A DNA stretch of 53,294 nucleotides from Candidatus Acidiferrales bacterium (GCA_030043155.1 JASHYE010000326.1:1-53294); one strand, 5' to 3'. Numbered from the stretch's first letter, positions 1 to 9,331 are shown. Numbers and translations are program-made. Notes: generated by a model not told the origin, from the sequence alone.

Positions 1-731
1 CCCGGTTCGAGGTATTCATAAAAATGCTGAATGAGAGAATTCCGGCGCATTGCTGAAAAATAGATCATGACGTTCATGCAAAAAATGCAATCCAGCCTTC
101 CCAGATAGACGGCCTGCGCCAAATTCATTGGCGCAAACGAAACCATGCGCCGGATCCTTGGCTTGATTGCATAGTCATTCCCGGCTGCCGAAAAATAAGC
201 ATCGAGCTGACGCGGCGAAACGTGACCCAGGTTCCGGCGTCGATAGACTCCTTCCTGCGCAATCTTCAGCGCATTCTTGCTTATGTCCGTAGCCAGAATC
301 TCGACGTTCCACGCCTCCGAGAACATCAGCGCGTCCGCAACAGAGATCGCGATCGAGTATGGCTCCTCGCCAGTAGCGCAGCCGGCGCTCCAAATGCGCA
401 GGGAGCGCGGATTTTCCCAAAACTTCTTCATATGCAATTCGGGAAGGACCTTACGCTGAAAGGCTTCAAAAACCGCCGGGTATCGGAAGAACGACGTTTC
501 CTGGGTGAGTAGCCGCTCCACTACCGTTTCATACTCAACGTTTGAGTTATGCATTCGACGCAGCAAATCTGTTCCGTTGGCAAGGTGTTTTGACGCCATA
601 TAGTCTCGCACCCTGCTCGAGAAAAACCGCTCGCGCGAGGCGTCGAACAGAATTCCAGATCGACGCTCAATGAGCGCACGAATCTCTCCCAATTCATACT
701 CGCTGATCGAAACCGTCATCGGGTCTTTCAT
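1..731 (-). CDS. cheR: CheR-type chemoreceptor methyltransferase, 3' end off the left edge
   Basis: About 243 residues are visible by translating the minus strand from ATG at 731. The protein would methylate glutamates of the adjacent chemoreceptor using S-adenosylmethionine. Visible features are an N-terminal helical domain (ETSFFRYP near residue 80), the SAM-binding stretch IWSAGCATGEEPYSIA, the ATDIS motif and FCMNVMIYF, all diagnostic of CheR. The C-terminus is missing because the window ends. It lies 28 bases downstream of the MCP gene on the same strand, so it is in that operon. A second, complete CheR is encoded at 11951-12856; the two are clearly different sequences serving two chemosensory clusters. 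Confidence 0.92.
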   Translation of the reverse strand, partial: MKDPMTVSISEYELGEIRALIERRSGILFDASRERFFSSRVRDYMASKHLANGTDLLRRMHNSNVEYETVVERLLTQETSFFRYPAVFEAFQRKVLPELHMKKFWENPRSLRIWSAGCATGEEPYSIAISVADALMFSEAWNVEILATDISKNALKIAQEGVYRRRNLGHVSPRQLDAYFSAAGNDYAIKPRIRRMVSFAPMNLAQAVYLGRLDCIFCMNVMIYFSAMRRNSLIQHFYEYLEP

Positions 732-759
732 ATTCCGCCATCAGGGAATTGCAATGAGA

Positions 760-2214
760 CTACCGCCGGGCGCCCGCCGGTACAGGTTCAGGCCGCGATT
801 CGTCCGCTGCCATCGAATCCGACCCGTTCTTTGACCCAGAGCGGAATTGAGCGAGAGCTTCATTCAGTTGTTCGGAGAGTTTGACCATGTTACCGACGGT
901 CGCCACTGTCTGGCGCGCGCCCTGAGAGGTCTGCCGGGTGATACCAGAAATAATCTGCATCGCATTCGCTACACCTTCTGTGCCACGCACCTGCTGTTTT
1001 GAAGCGAGCGAGATTTCCTGTACAAGCTCGGCGGACTGGCGCACAACACTTGATATAGCTTCCAAAGCCTTCCCGGCTTGATCCGCGAGACCAGCGCCAA
1101 CTTCCACTTCCTTTGTGCCCTCCTCCATCACTACGACTGCTTCATTCGTCTCGGCCTGAATCGCCTTGATAAGCGCGGCAATATCCTTGGTGGCGCTCCT
1201 CGAGTGTTCCGCGAGCTTACGGACTTCGTCAGCGACGACAGCGAACCCGCGTCCTGCCTCTCCTGCCCGTGCCGCCTCAATCGCAGCGTTGAGTGCGAGC
1301 AAGTTGGTCTGTTCGGTGATGTCGTTGATGACGTTGATAATTTCTGAAATTTCCAATGAACGGTCGCCGAGAGACTTGATCTTTTTCGCCGTCGCCTGCA
1401 CCGAAGCGCGAATTCGCTGCATGCCGTCAAGCGTATCGTGCACCGCGCGGTTGCCTTGCTCAGCGGCATCAAGGGCGCGTCTCGCTGCTTCAGCGCTCGC
1501 TTCGGCGTTGTTTGATACTTGCTTCATCGACACTGTGAGTTCTTCCACGGCCGATGACGTGTTCGTGATTTCCTGATCTTGCTGTGTCGCCCCGGTGGTC
1601 ATTTCGTCTGCGGCAAAAAGGATGTGGCTTGCGCTGGTGCTGACATCAATCGCGGCCTTGCGTACTCGCTCGATGACTTTCGTGAAGTTGTCGAGCATCA
1701 GGTTCACTGAATCGGTGACGTTGCCGAGAGCGTCATTGGTGACCTTTCCGCGCATTGTCAGGTCACCGCGGGACACTTGATTGATCAGGTTGAGCAAGTC
1801 AGTGATGCTTCGCTGCAGCGATTCTGACGCTTCCTGGTTTACAGAAGTACGCGCCAGCTTGGCCGCGCTGCGGCTCAGGTTTTCCGCAATGAAACCGAAT
1901 TCATCCCTCGCGGAAATCTCTGCCTTCGCACGCACGTCACCGGCTGCCAGCTTCTCGGAAAAACTCGCCAGCTCAGTAAGAGGTGCAATTACGCGCTTAG
2001 GTAGCAGGATTACATGCAGCAGAAATGTTGCAATTACGAGTCCCGCGGCCATCATCAGGCTCGATGACGACCCACTGGGTAACGACGAAAAGTTTGCGAG
2101 CGATTGTCCGTTTGCGACAGCTCCGGCATGAAATGCGAAACCGAGGACTCCCCCGAGCGCTGCCAGATCCCACAGAATCAAAACCCATATTATCGAACTA
2201 AGACGCGATTTCAT
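760..2214 (-). CDS. Methyl-accepting chemotaxis protein with almost no periplasmic domain
   Basis: The protein has 484 residues. Two membrane segments (about residues 5-28 and 53-72) enclose only about 25 periplasmic residues, followed by HAMP-like segments (about 75-190) and a full cytoplasmic signalling domain with the hairpin tip [19 protein letters not shown]...[14 protein letters not shown] chose ATG at 2214 because GGAGGA sits just upstream; a longer TTG start at 2226 would translate the ribosome-binding site. With so little outside the membrane, sensing is probably within the membrane, in the HAMP region or through a partner. Gene order (receiver, CheW, MCP, CheR) recalls pilG/H-pilI-pilJ-pilK of Pil-Chp systems. 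Confidence 0.93.
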   Translation of the reverse strand: MKSRLSSIIWVLILWDLAALGGVLGFAFHAGAVANGQSLANFSSLPSGSSSSLMMAAGLVIATFLLHVILLPKRVIAPLTELASFSEKLAAGDVRAKAEISARDEFGFIAENLSRSAAKLARTSVNQEASESLQRSITDLLNLINQVSRGDLTMRGKVTNDALGNVTDSVNLMLDNFTKVIERVRKAAIDVSTSASHILFAADEMTTGATQQDQEITNTSSAVEELTVSMKQVSNNAEASAEAARRALDAAEQGNRAVHDTLDGMQRIRASVQATAKKIKSLGDRSLEISEIINVINDITEQTNLLALNAAIEAARAGEAGRGFAVVADEVRKLAEHSRSATKDIAALIKAIQAETNEAVVVMEEGTKEVEVGAGLADQAGKALEAISSVVRQSAELVQEISLASKQQVRGTEGVANAMQIISGITRQTSQGARQTVATVGNMVKLSEQLNEALAQFRSGSKNGSDSMAADESRPEPVPAGARR

Positions 2215-2286
2215 AACTTCCTCCAAATTCTCGAACCGGATAGCCGCATCTCCGGGCGGCGGTCTCTGAAAATGAGCTCTCGCGTT

Positions 2287-2859
2287 TCATATAACAGGCA
2301 CGGGGAACACTTCGATCATCTTGTTAAGATCGAGTACAAGCGCGAGTCGATCATCGTGACGCAACATGCCACGGCAGTGCGGGATCTCGCTCGGCATTTG
2401 GTCGAGCAATAAATCATCCGTTGCGCTGTACGTGCCCAACACCTCATCAGCCGCTATGCCGAATCGAAGACTGGTTGCGCTAGACTCATCAGGTAATGCC
2501 GCCACAACGACGTGTCGGGGCAGCAAACCCGACCGACGCCCTTCTGTAAATGCAATATCCACCAGTGGCACAATCGAACCCCGCAGATTGAAAACCCCCA
2601 TCAAAAATGACGGGGTCAGCGGAATGCGCGTCACTGCAGGCCAATCGATAACCTCTTCAATCGTGAGAACCGACAAGCAGAAACGTTCGCGACCTGATCG
2701 GAAAACACAATATTGGCTCTCGGGCAGACGCTCGCTGAGAGAATCTTCATCCATAGGCTCGATCGTTTCTGACAAATCGAGCATCTCGCCTCCACTTGGC
2801 TCCGCCGAGCTACTGTTCACTTCGTGTGGGACTTCGAACTCATCACCCTTTCGAATCAT
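2287..2859 (-). CDS. cheW: CheW-like coupling protein
   Basis: The protein has 190 residues. After about 45 acidic, low-complexity residues comes one CheW domain: FRSGRERFCLSVLTIEEVIDWPAVTRIPLTPSFLMGVFNLRGSIVPLVDI is split here only by description, and shows the family signature of a hydrophobic strand followed by GVFNLRGSIVPLVD. It should couple the neighbouring MCP to a CheA kinase that is not in the window on this side. Its ATG overlaps the TGA of the upstream receiver gene (ATGA), showing translational coupling. The extra N-terminal acidic arm is unusual for a minimal CheW. Confidence 0.9.
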   Translation of the reverse strand: MIRKGDEFEVPHEVNSSSAEPSGGEMLDLSETIEPMDEDSLSERLPESQYCVFRSGRERFCLSVLTIEEVIDWPAVTRIPLTPSFLMGVFNLRGSIVPLVDIAFTEGRRSGLLPRHVVVAALPDESSATSLRFGIAADEVLGTYSATDDLLLDQMPSEIPHCRGMLRHDDRLALVLDLNKMIEVFPVPVI

Positions 2860-3215
2860 GCAAATCTCCGCACCGTCTCCAGAAGTTCTTCAGCGGTAAA
2901 AGGCTTGCCAATGTACGCGTCAGCGCCTTGTTGCTGTCCCCAGAACTTGTCACTCGAAGTATTCTTTGAACTGACGAGAATTACAGGAATGCCGCCGAAC
3001 AACGCATTCCCTTTCAGGTCACGGCAAATCTGAAAGCCATTCCGCTGGGGCATGACAACATCCAACAAAATCAATCCTGGGTGCTCGGTCGTTATCGTCT
3101 CTTCAATCCGCAGGGGATCACTCAGCCCAACTGAGAGAAAACCGCCCTCATCGAGTATTCCCTGCATCATTTTCACGGCTGCGATTGAGTCATCGACGAC
3201 GAGAATTTTTTTCAC
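2856..3215 (-). CDS. Single-domain receiver (CheY/PilG-like response regulator)
   Basis: The protein has about 119 residues and is a lone receiver domain: KKILVVDDS at the N-terminus (acidic pocket), LILLDVVMPQRNG holding the phospho-acceptor aspartate, a serine pair in VILVSSK and the conserved lysine in IGKPFT. There is no output domain, so it should act by protein-protein contact. The start is a GTG: GGAGGA ends seven bases before GTG at 3215; another GTG at 3218 is possible. A longer in-frame opening to 3305 would run through that ribosome-binding site and overlap the upstream gene. Its stop overlaps the CheW start. Confidence 0.9.
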   Translation of the reverse strand: MKKILVVDDSIAAVKMMQGILDEGGFLSVGLSDPLRIEETITTEHPGLILLDVVMPQRNGFQICRDLKGNALFGGIPVILVSSKNTSSDKFWGQQQGADAYIGKPFTAEELLETVRRFA

Positions 3216-3252
3216 CACAACATCCTCCAGCGTCCGCCTGTTCTCTGCCCGC

Positions 3253-4968
3253 CTAAGATTGAGCTTCTTCAATTGTCGAGAGAAGCCGCCGAGCACTGAT
3301 GCCAAGGTTCACCGCTGCCTCGGTATTCTTTGTGCGCTGCGCCTGATCCACACGGCTCTGCAGGTATTTCATTTCCTCGCGACCTAGTGCGATTGCATCG
3401 TTCAGGTTTGCAGAATCGCCTGATGCTCTTTGCTCCTCGCGCGATATGGCAATTAGCGCGCGAGCCGCCACTGCGCGCCGAAGGTCTTCCGAAAGCTGAC
3501 CACCATCGCTTATAAATGCATTTACTTCCCACGCCGAAAGAAGGATTCTTGCCTCTCCGAGTGTTACCGTGCTCATTGAGCGTCCGCGCGCTGGCGGCGC
3601 TTCGATCAATTGCTCCCATACGCTTTCGAGGCACTTCTCGAGAGCCGGTGAAAGTATGGCGTTGCTAGCGCTCACAACAGAACCCGCACTACGCTCTGGG
3701 GGCCGCACAGCCGATGCACTAGTCATTGTTCGTGTTGCCGGAGGCGGTGCCGGCGATGATTGACTACTTGGCTTTGCCAGAGCCGGAGCCGAAGGTGCAA
3801 CCGGAATCGGAGGATCCGTTGCCGTAGGCAGAGGTGTGCTTGCTGCGGGAACCGAGGTAGCGGGTACCGGAGCTCGATTCGGCAATGTAACCAGTTTTGG
3901 CTTTGCTGAAACAGGGGGGGCTTTCACCGCGCTTGGCTCGGCTGAGCGTCTGTCAGCAATCGGTGCTGGCCTGATCGGTGGCTGCGCAGTTTTTGATGTT
4001 TCTGCCGGGCCGGTCGTGGATACTTTGACTTCGGCGGTAGGAATTCCCAAGGCACGCTCCACAGCCGACCGGATCGCGAGGAGCTGCTCGAAAGTCCGAT
4101 TTGCCGATTCTGCCGCGTAATCGGAAGAGATCGGCTGTCGCCAAGCAAGCGAAATCTCCCGCAGATGCGTAATCGCCTCCTGCTGACTCAGCCCCGCCGT
4201 GCGGCAATCAACCGTGGAAATCCCGCGACGTTCGAGTTCAGTTAGTCCTTCACGGATGGCGCGTAGGTCTGCATGCAGCAGCCGGAAAAACGAACGCCGC
4301 ACCAAAAAATTGAAGCGTGTGAACGCCACTAGAGCCGCCGGATCGTAAAACATGAAACCTGCCGCATCTTTCAATTCACGGCCCTTCTCCAAAAGCCTTC
4401 CTGTGAAAACTTCGCGCAATCCACAGCACTCTTTCATGGCGTCTAGTACTTGGTTGAGCGGACCACACCATTCGAGTTCCGTCGGGTCAGCGTCCGCCAA
4501 AACACCCTGTAGCACCTGCGCCACATCGGCCAGCGTAATTTCGCATGCGTATAAGTCTTCCGGAGCGCACAGCGCGAAATACGTTGCCAACAGCAAGTCG
4601 ATATTGTCCCGATCGGTCGCCGACTTTTCCTTGTGCCGAAGTAATCGCAGAATCAGCGCTCGCAGGCTTTCCGGACGTACATCCTTCAAAGAGTGCAAGA
4701 GCTGCCGCAGTTGGTTTGTCCGTATCTGCGTATCCATCTCATCGAGCCAGCGAATAACTTGCTCAAAAAGATCGGCGGCCGGACAAGCGGACGGCAGTGA
4801 GGCATCATGAATGGGCGGAAGGGCCAAATGAAAATGCGTGGCAAGATAAAAATAGAGTGGGTACACCAGTCGTGCTTCTGCCCAAGCTCCGGCAATAGCT
4901 TCAGCTCTCTCGCTCAGTGATGCGGATGTGAGATTGGAATCCGTGGATTTTCCAGCAAGCTTTGCCAT
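3253..4968 (-). CDS. Unknown 571-aa protein with proline-rich linker, first gene of the chemosensory operon
   Basis: I do not recognise this protein. The N-terminal 310 residues are mostly helical and leucine-rich with no signal peptide or membrane segment. Residues about 315-430 form a low-complexity linker rich in Pro, Ala, Ser and Thr, and the last 130 residues are again helical. This looks like two soluble domains on a flexible tether, a common plan for scaffolds. It ends 37 bases before the receiver gene and reads the same way, so it is likely co-transcribed with the chemosensory genes. No enzyme motif is visible. I am sure it is a real gene but not of any function. Confidence 0.75.
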   Translation of the reverse strand: MAKLAGKSTDSNLTSASLSERAEAIAGAWAEARLVYPLYFYLATHFHLALPPIHDASLPSACPAADLFEQVIRWLDEMDTQIRTNQLRQLLHSLKDVRPESLRALILRLLRHKEKSATDRDNIDLLLATYFALCAPEDLYACEITLADVAQVLQGVLADADPTELEWCGPLNQVLDAMKECCGLREVFTGRLLEKGRELKDAAGFMFYDPAALVAFTRFNFLVRRSFFRLLHADLRAIREGLTELERRGISTVDCRTAGLSQQEAITHLREISLAWRQPISSDYAAESANRTFEQLLAIRSAVERALGIPTAEVKVSTTGPAETSKTAQPPIRPAPIADRRSAEPSAVKAPPVSAKPKLVTLPNRAPVPATSVPAASTPLPTATDPPIPVAPSAPALAKPSSQSSPAPPPATRTMTSASAVRPPERSAGSVVSASNAILSPALEKCLESVWEQLIEAPPARGRSMSTVTLGEARILLSAWEVNAFISDGGQLSEDLRRAVAARALIAISREEQRASGDSANLNDAIALGREEMKYLQSRVDQAQRTKNTEAAVNLGISARRLLSTIEEAQS

Positions 4969-5155
4969 TTTCGCTTTAGGACCTCTTCGTTTACCGGCGC
5001 TTTCGGCCCCAAGTACACCCTACCCTTCAGCCTAGAGGGAAAGCACGCCCGCAGCCAAAGATCAATCGTGCAGGGGTCAGCTTAAGTGGCTTGTATGGTG
5101 GGGATTACAGATCAACACAAGGAATTGCGTACACTGCGTCTCAGTATGCGACGAA

Positions 5156-5200
5156 TTTGTCTCATCTTTCGAGCTGATCTCCCTGCTCGCATGAGACGAA
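5156..5200 (-). terminator. Hairpin downstream of the NtrC-type regulator gene, possible terminator
   Basis: TTTGTCTCAT (5156-5165) and ATGAGACGAA (5191-5200) pair at nine of ten positions, and an inner CGAGC/GCTCG stem extends the hairpin. It lies 15 bases past the stop of the response regulator gene at 5215. There is no clear run of T after the stem, so it is at best a weak intrinsic terminator or a transcript-end stabiliser. Confidence 0.35.
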
Positions 5201-5214
5201 TCTTGAAGCAAGTA

Positions 5215-6621
5215 CTATTGTTCGGGTGTGACGACGAGCGCTGTCTTCCGCGGGTTCCTTAACGGAATTTGGTAGCGCTTCAATTTTCGATAAAGTGTTG
5301 CACGACTAATTCCTAGCATCCTCCCGGCAAGCGCTTTATCTCCCGCGACTTGCTCAAACACCCGAAGTATCGTCATGCGTTCCATATCTGCCAGCGCCAT
5401 CGACTCAAGCGCGCTTGACTCATCGCTGGAAAGGTGTCGTTCCTGTGCTGAACGCACTGCCGGCGGCAGATCGCTCAACCCGATTGACTGGTGGTCGCCA
5501 AGCGCAAGAGCTCGTGCGATGCAGTTTTCCAACTCACGGATATTGCCGGGCCAATCGTATTGCAGAAGCGCCCTCATTGCCTCCGCTCCGACTTGCACGT
5601 TTTCGCTTGGCGCATGGCGTTCCAGGAAACACCGGATAAGTGCCGGAATATCCGATCGCCGCTCACGCAATGGCGGCATATGCACCACGACTACGTTGAG
5701 TCGGAAGAATAAATCCTTCCGAAATGCCCCCGATCTGTATGCGGCTTCGAGGTCTCGATTCGTTGCCGCGATCACCCGCACCTCCACGGGCACTCTCTGA
5801 TTGCTGCCTACGGGGCGGACTTCCTTTTCCTGCAAAACGCGCAAGAGCTTCGCCTGCATTTCCAGCGGCAGCTCGCCAATCTCATCGAGGAAAATCGTTC
5901 CGCTGTTAGCTGTCTGGAAGAGGCCGGGCTTTGACTTCAGCGCCCCCGTAAACGCGCCCTTCTCGTGCCCGAATAGCTCGCTTTCCATCAACGTCGGAAC
6001 CAGCGCTCCACAGTCAACCGCAACGAAGGGTCTATGCGCGAGCGGGCCGCGAAAGTGGATTGCCCGCGCAACCAACTCTTTTCCGGTGCCACTCTCGCCC
6101 ACGATCAGCACTGGTGCCGAGGAATCTTTCAATCGTGCAATCATGCGCAGCACTTCTTGGATTTTCATAGATGTGCCAACAATTCCGTCCAAACGCGTCT
6201 CCGCATCCACTCGCTCTCTTAGAAACTGATTCTCCGCCGTCAGCTGCACCTTTTCCGCCATACGTTGCAGCAATGACCTCATCTTCTCGACACGGAACGG
6301 CTTTTCGATGTAATCGTACGCTCCAAGCTTCATCGCATCCACCGCCGACTCCACCGTCCCGTGCCCAGTCATAATCGCAACTTCCGTTCCTGGAAGCAGC
6401 TGCTTAATCCGCCGCAGCAGCTCCACTCCGTTCATCTGTGGCAACTTAAAATCAGCTACCACCAATTCCGGCAAGTGCTCCTCTGCGTGCGTCAGAGCTG
6501 TCTCCGCATTTTCAGCCTCCATTGCAGCAAAACCGAGCCGTTCCCCAATGGCAATGCAAAGTTTTCGGATTGACGATTCGTCATCAACCACCAAGAATCG
6601 AATTCGCATATCATTGGCCAT
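5215..6621 (-). CDS. NtrC-family sigma-54-dependent response regulator
   Basis: The protein has 468 residues in three parts. The receiver (about 7-120) has VVDDES and the phospho-acceptor Asp57 in VVADFKLPQMNG. The AAA+ domain (about 140-370) has Walker A GESGTGKE, the sigma-54 contact loop GAFTGA and a GNIRELENCIARA segment. The C-terminus is a Fis-type helix-turn-helix (LAGRMLGISRATLYRKLKRY). It should activate sigma-54 promoters when phosphorylated by the kinase gene that precedes it by 43 bases. The very good sigma-54 promoter at 8911-8926 is an obvious candidate target. Confidence 0.96.
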   Translation of the reverse strand: MANDMRIRFLVVDDESSIRKLCIAIGERLGFAAMEAENAETALTHAEEHLPELVVADFKLPQMNGVELLRRIKQLLPGTEVAIMTGHGTVESAVDAMKLGAYDYIEKPFRVEKMRSLLQRMAEKVQLTAENQFLRERVDAETRLDGIVGTSMKIQEVLRMIARLKDSSAPVLIVGESGTGKELVARAIHFRGPLAHRPFVAVDCGALVPTLMESELFGHEKGAFTGALKSKPGLFQTANSGTIFLDEIGELPLEMQAKLLRVLQEKEVRPVGSNQRVPVEVRVIAATNRDLEAAYRSGAFRKDLFFRLNVVVVHMPPLRERRSDIPALIRCFLERHAPSENVQVGAEAMRALLQYDWPGNIRELENCIARALALGDHQSIGLSDLPPAVRSAQERHLSSDESSALESMALADMERMTILRVFEQVAGDKALAGRMLGISRATLYRKLKRYQIPLRNPRKTALVVTPEQ

Positions 6622-6664
6622 GTCGAGTTTGCCTGTCTGCGGCTGCTTTGTGCCTCACGTTCTG

Positions 6665-8575
6665 CTAAAGCTCAGTCGATCCTGCCAAAACGGCCTCCGC
6701 TGCTTTCGCTTTCACCGCCGGAAGTTGAATCACGAAAGTGCATCCGATTCCGTCGCTATTGTTCATGCAAACAATCTCCCCGCCGTGTTCCTTCACTATT
6801 CCGTAGCAAATGCTCAGCCCTAATCCCGTCCCTTTTCCGACGTCTTTCGTCGTGTAAAACGGCTCGAAAATTCGCGCTGGGTCGCTCACCCCCGTGCCAT
6901 TGTCTCGCACAGCAATCTCTATCTTTCCGCCGCATTCGCGCGTTGTAATCTGGATGTTGCCAGAGCGCCCGGATTCGCTGATTGCGTCGTGTGCATTGTT
7001 CAAAATATTCAGGAATACCTGTTGCAGCTGATGTGCATCGCCGAAAACATGCGGAATCGATCTATCGAAACTCTTTATGATCTCCAAGGTATCGCCTGAA
7101 CTACCGTACGTGCGAAGCTGCAATACCTCCGCCAGGACCACATGAATATCGACGTCTTCGCGCCTGGGCGGCATCTGGCGTGCGAATCTGAGCAGGTTTT
7201 GCACGATTTCTTTGGTGCGTTCTGCTTCCTTCAATACGATGCGCAACTCTTCTTTCGCAATCTCGGGTATTCCTTCGTTCTCCAGCAGCAGGTCCGAGTA
7301 CCCCACGATCGCCGCGAGGGGATTGTTGATTTCGTGCGCCACGCCCGCAACTAGTTGCCCTACGGCCGCCATCTTCTCGCTGTGTCGAAGCTGCGCCTGA
7401 AGTATCGCAGCATCCGTAACGTCGGTAAGCACGACCACGATACTATTGACGTGACCCTCCTCATCGCGCATCGGGCTTATCGTGATTGAGAATTGTCCTG
7501 TGCTGCGATTCCCTCGCAGAACGGGGAGCTCGATTTGTTCTGATGCCACGCCCCGCAATGCGCTCCGAAAAGCCTGGTCAAAACGAGTCTTGCCACTGCC
7601 GGGAATAAATTCTCGAAGTGCGCACCCAACGAGGTCGCTCTTCCCGTACCCGGCCTCGTAGCATCTTCGATTCGCATAGCTGACGAGGCCCGCTGTGTCG
7701 ACTACGAGAATCATGCTTTGTGTGTTGTTCAGAATTTTTGTATTAAAATCGCGCTCGCGCTGAAGCTGCGTCTGATACCTGCGCTGCTCCGTAATATCCT
7801 TCAACACATGAATCGTGCGCGACCCTTCCTCTCCCGCACCGATTCGCGAGTTCGAGATCAAGAACGCGCGCGCTCCTGAAGCGAGCACCGATTCCTGCTG
7901 AGCGGATCCAGGTTCTCCGCAAAACGGGCAATCCAGCTGCCTCTCATGGGCGGCGATCACGCTCAGCGCCCGCGTGCTCTTTCCCACCAGTTCTGAGGGA
8001 CGCGCGCCGATCGTATCTGCGAGCGAACGATTGACTCGCACGATCACATTGGCGGGGTCATGGACCACGATCAAATCGCTAATGGCATCAAAATCCTCTA
8101 CCCACTGCCGTTTTGAATGCTCAATGCGCGAAAAGAGCCTCGAATTTTCCAGCGCCATCGAAGCGTGCTCTGCGAGCGCTTCAATCAAACCGCGATCTTT
8201 CTTGGATATTTCCTTCTCCCAATCTACGAGGCACAACGCGCCCAGCAAATCTCCTTCGGTTCCGGTCAGCCGGACAAGGCATAACTTTTGCCATCCTAGC
8301 TTCCGCGCCAATTCCACCCCGATGAACTGCCGTGCTCGGCCTGACAGTATCGGCTCAGAACCCTTCTGATTAAGCTGGACGAGAGCTGCATTCAATAGGG
8401 TCCGATCTGTCTTTCGTTCGGGACCGTGACAAGTGTTTTCCAGGACTATCTCAAGCCCTGCTCCACGGGTAAGTGCCAGAATCGCAGCACGAGCGTCTAG
8501 AATCTCGCTCGCTTGGCGCGTAACTCGCGCTACGAATTCCGGCAAACGAAGGGAAACCTTCAGCGCCGAACTCAT
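6665..8575 (-). CDS. Soluble GAF-PAS-PAS histidine kinase, partner of the NtrC-type regulator
   Basis: The protein has about 636 residues from ATG at 8575 (MSSALKVSLRLPEF), which has a weak purine-rich stretch upstream; an ATG at 8635 would add 20 residues and cannot be excluded. No membrane segment is seen, so it is cytoplasmic. Order: a GAF-like domain (about 1-155), a PAS domain holding CPFCGEPGSAQQ (two cysteines that could bind a metal or sense redox), a second PAS domain, a HisKA domain with phospho-acceptor His in VAGVAHEINNPLAAIVGYSD, and an HATPase domain (DNGTGV, GKGTGLGLSICYGIVKEHGG). It is transcribed just ahead of the response regulator. The signal it detects is unknown. Confidence 0.94.
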   Translation of the reverse strand: MSSALKVSLRLPEFVARVTRQASEILDARAAILALTRGAGLEIVLENTCHGPERKTDRTLLNAALVQLNQKGSEPILSGRARQFIGVELARKLGWQKLCLVRLTGTEGDLLGALCLVDWEKEISKKDRGLIEALAEHASMALENSRLFSRIEHSKRQWVEDFDAISDLIVVHDPANVIVRVNRSLADTIGARPSELVGKSTRALSVIAAHERQLDCPFCGEPGSAQQESVLASGARAFLISNSRIGAGEEGSRTIHVLKDITEQRRYQTQLQRERDFNTKILNNTQSMILVVDTAGLVSYANRRCYEAGYGKSDLVGCALREFIPGSGKTRFDQAFRSALRGVASEQIELPVLRGNRSTGQFSITISPMRDEEGHVNSIVVVLTDVTDAAILQAQLRHSEKMAAVGQLVAGVAHEINNPLAAIVGYSDLLLENEGIPEIAKEELRIVLKEAERTKEIVQNLLRFARQMPPRREDVDIHVVLAEVLQLRTYGSSGDTLEIIKSFDRSIPHVFGDAHQLQQVFLNILNNAHDAISESGRSGNIQITTRECGGKIEIAVRDNGTGVSDPARIFEPFYTTKDVGKGTGLGLSICYGIVKEHGGEIVCMNNSDGIGCTFVIQLPAVKAKAAEAVLAGSTEL

Positions 8576-8910
8576 GGGAGTTCCGCCCTGAAAACGTGAT
8601 GCCGTCGTACTTCGTCGTGCTTTTTGAGCACGCATGGAGGTGTAGGCCTGCGCGCCTATCTGACAGCTAGGACAACTTAACGGTAAGTCGGCATCTCATT
8701 TTGAGTCAAGGAATGCAGATTCAGGCGTGCCGTACTGTGCATCAGTCATGGGCGAGTTCTCAACATGAGACGATCGGCCAGCCCTTGTGCGGCCAGTGAG
8801 ACGAGTACCAGGGCATTTTCCCCTTCGCCGTGGAGAGTGGTGTCGGCGTAACTTACTGCAAAAGCTAAGCTTATCTCTGGACGGAAAATGAAAATTCACA
8901 GTGCTAGAAC
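8576..8910. other. Intergenic stretch between divergent units, no gene seen
   Basis: This 335-base stretch separates the minus-strand kinase/regulator pair from the plus-strand TonB-domain and chemotaxis genes. If the longer kinase start at 8635 is used, the gap shortens to 275 bases. It must carry the promoter of the kinase gene, but I see no convincing -35/-10 or -24/-12 pair on the minus strand. No RNA gene or repeat is visible. Confidence 0.6.
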
Positions 8911-8926
8911 TGGTACACACGTTGCA
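8911..8926 (+). promoter_or_regulatory. Sigma-54 (-24/-12) promoter
   Basis: TGGTACACACGTTGCA matches the sigma-54 consensus TGGCACG-N4-TTGCA with the obligatory GG and GC doublets exactly ten bases apart. Transcription should start about 8937, 33 bases before the GTG of the TonB-domain gene. A divergently transcribed sigma-54 activator gene is the neighbour, which fits. This placement also shows the downstream gene cannot start at the earlier in-frame codon at 8901, which lies inside the promoter. Confidence 0.8.
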
Positions 8927-8969
8927 CTTACTGCAGTTGGAAATTCAGGCCTATTCGAGGAGAAAGTCT

Positions 8970-9314
8970 GTGAGGAAAGTAAACAGGGTGTTTAGATCCA
9001 TTCTTTTAGCTCTAGGCGTGGCAATCCTACTGTTACCCGCCGTTTCAATGGCTCAGGACTCGACGGCCAAACGCAAGGTTAGCCATCACGTGGTACCCGA
9101 TTATCCCTTGATCGCCCGGCAGATGAACATAACCGGTAAGGTGAAGATTGAGGCCATCGTCGAGCCGGATGGTCACGTTAAATCCACGCGCGCCGTCGGT
9201 GGCAGTCCTCTGCTGGTGGAATCAGCTGAGAAAGCTCTGAAGAACTGGAAATTTGAGCCGGGCCCGAAAGAAACCACTGAAATTATTGAATTTGACTTCG
9301 ATGGCCAGCAGTAG
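8970..9314 (+). CDS. Small secreted TonB C-terminal-domain protein
   Basis: The protein has 114 residues from a GTG start preceded by GAGGAG at a seven-base spacing. Residues about 1-28 form a signal peptide (basic start, then ILLALGVAILLLPAVSMA, cleavage after AMA/AQ). The rest is one TonB-type energy-transducer domain: DYPLIARQMNITGKVKIEAIVEPDGHV...ESAEKALKNWKFEPG. The proline-rich spacer and stable membrane anchor of true TonB are missing, so it is either a free periplasmic protein or held only by its signal. It sits under the sigma-54 promoter and directly ahead of the chemotaxis operon; its role there is unknown. Confidence 0.85.
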   Translation: MRKVNRVFRSILLALGVAILLLPAVSMAQDSTAKRKVSHHVVPDYPLIARQMNITGKVKIEAIVEPDGHVKSTRAVGGSPLLVESAEKALKNWKFEPGPKETTEIIEFDFDGQQ

Positions 9315-9315
9315 T

Positions 9316-9331
9316 CGGCACTTATTCCGCT
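9316..9331 (+). promoter_or_regulatory. Possible second sigma-54 promoter before the chemotaxis operon
   Basis: CGGCACTTATTCCGCT keeps the GG and GC doublets at ten-base spacing and the GGCAC core, but the -12 element has CC in place of TT. The predicted start is about 30 bases before the MCP start codon. It is weaker than the site at 8911 and may be chance. Confidence 0.3.

Noticed and set aside
8901..8969. Longer start of the TonB-domain protein
   Set aside because: The frame is open from 8901, but this part covers the sigma-54 promoter and lacks a ribosome-binding site; GTG at 8970 has GAGGAG and is followed by a proper signal peptide.
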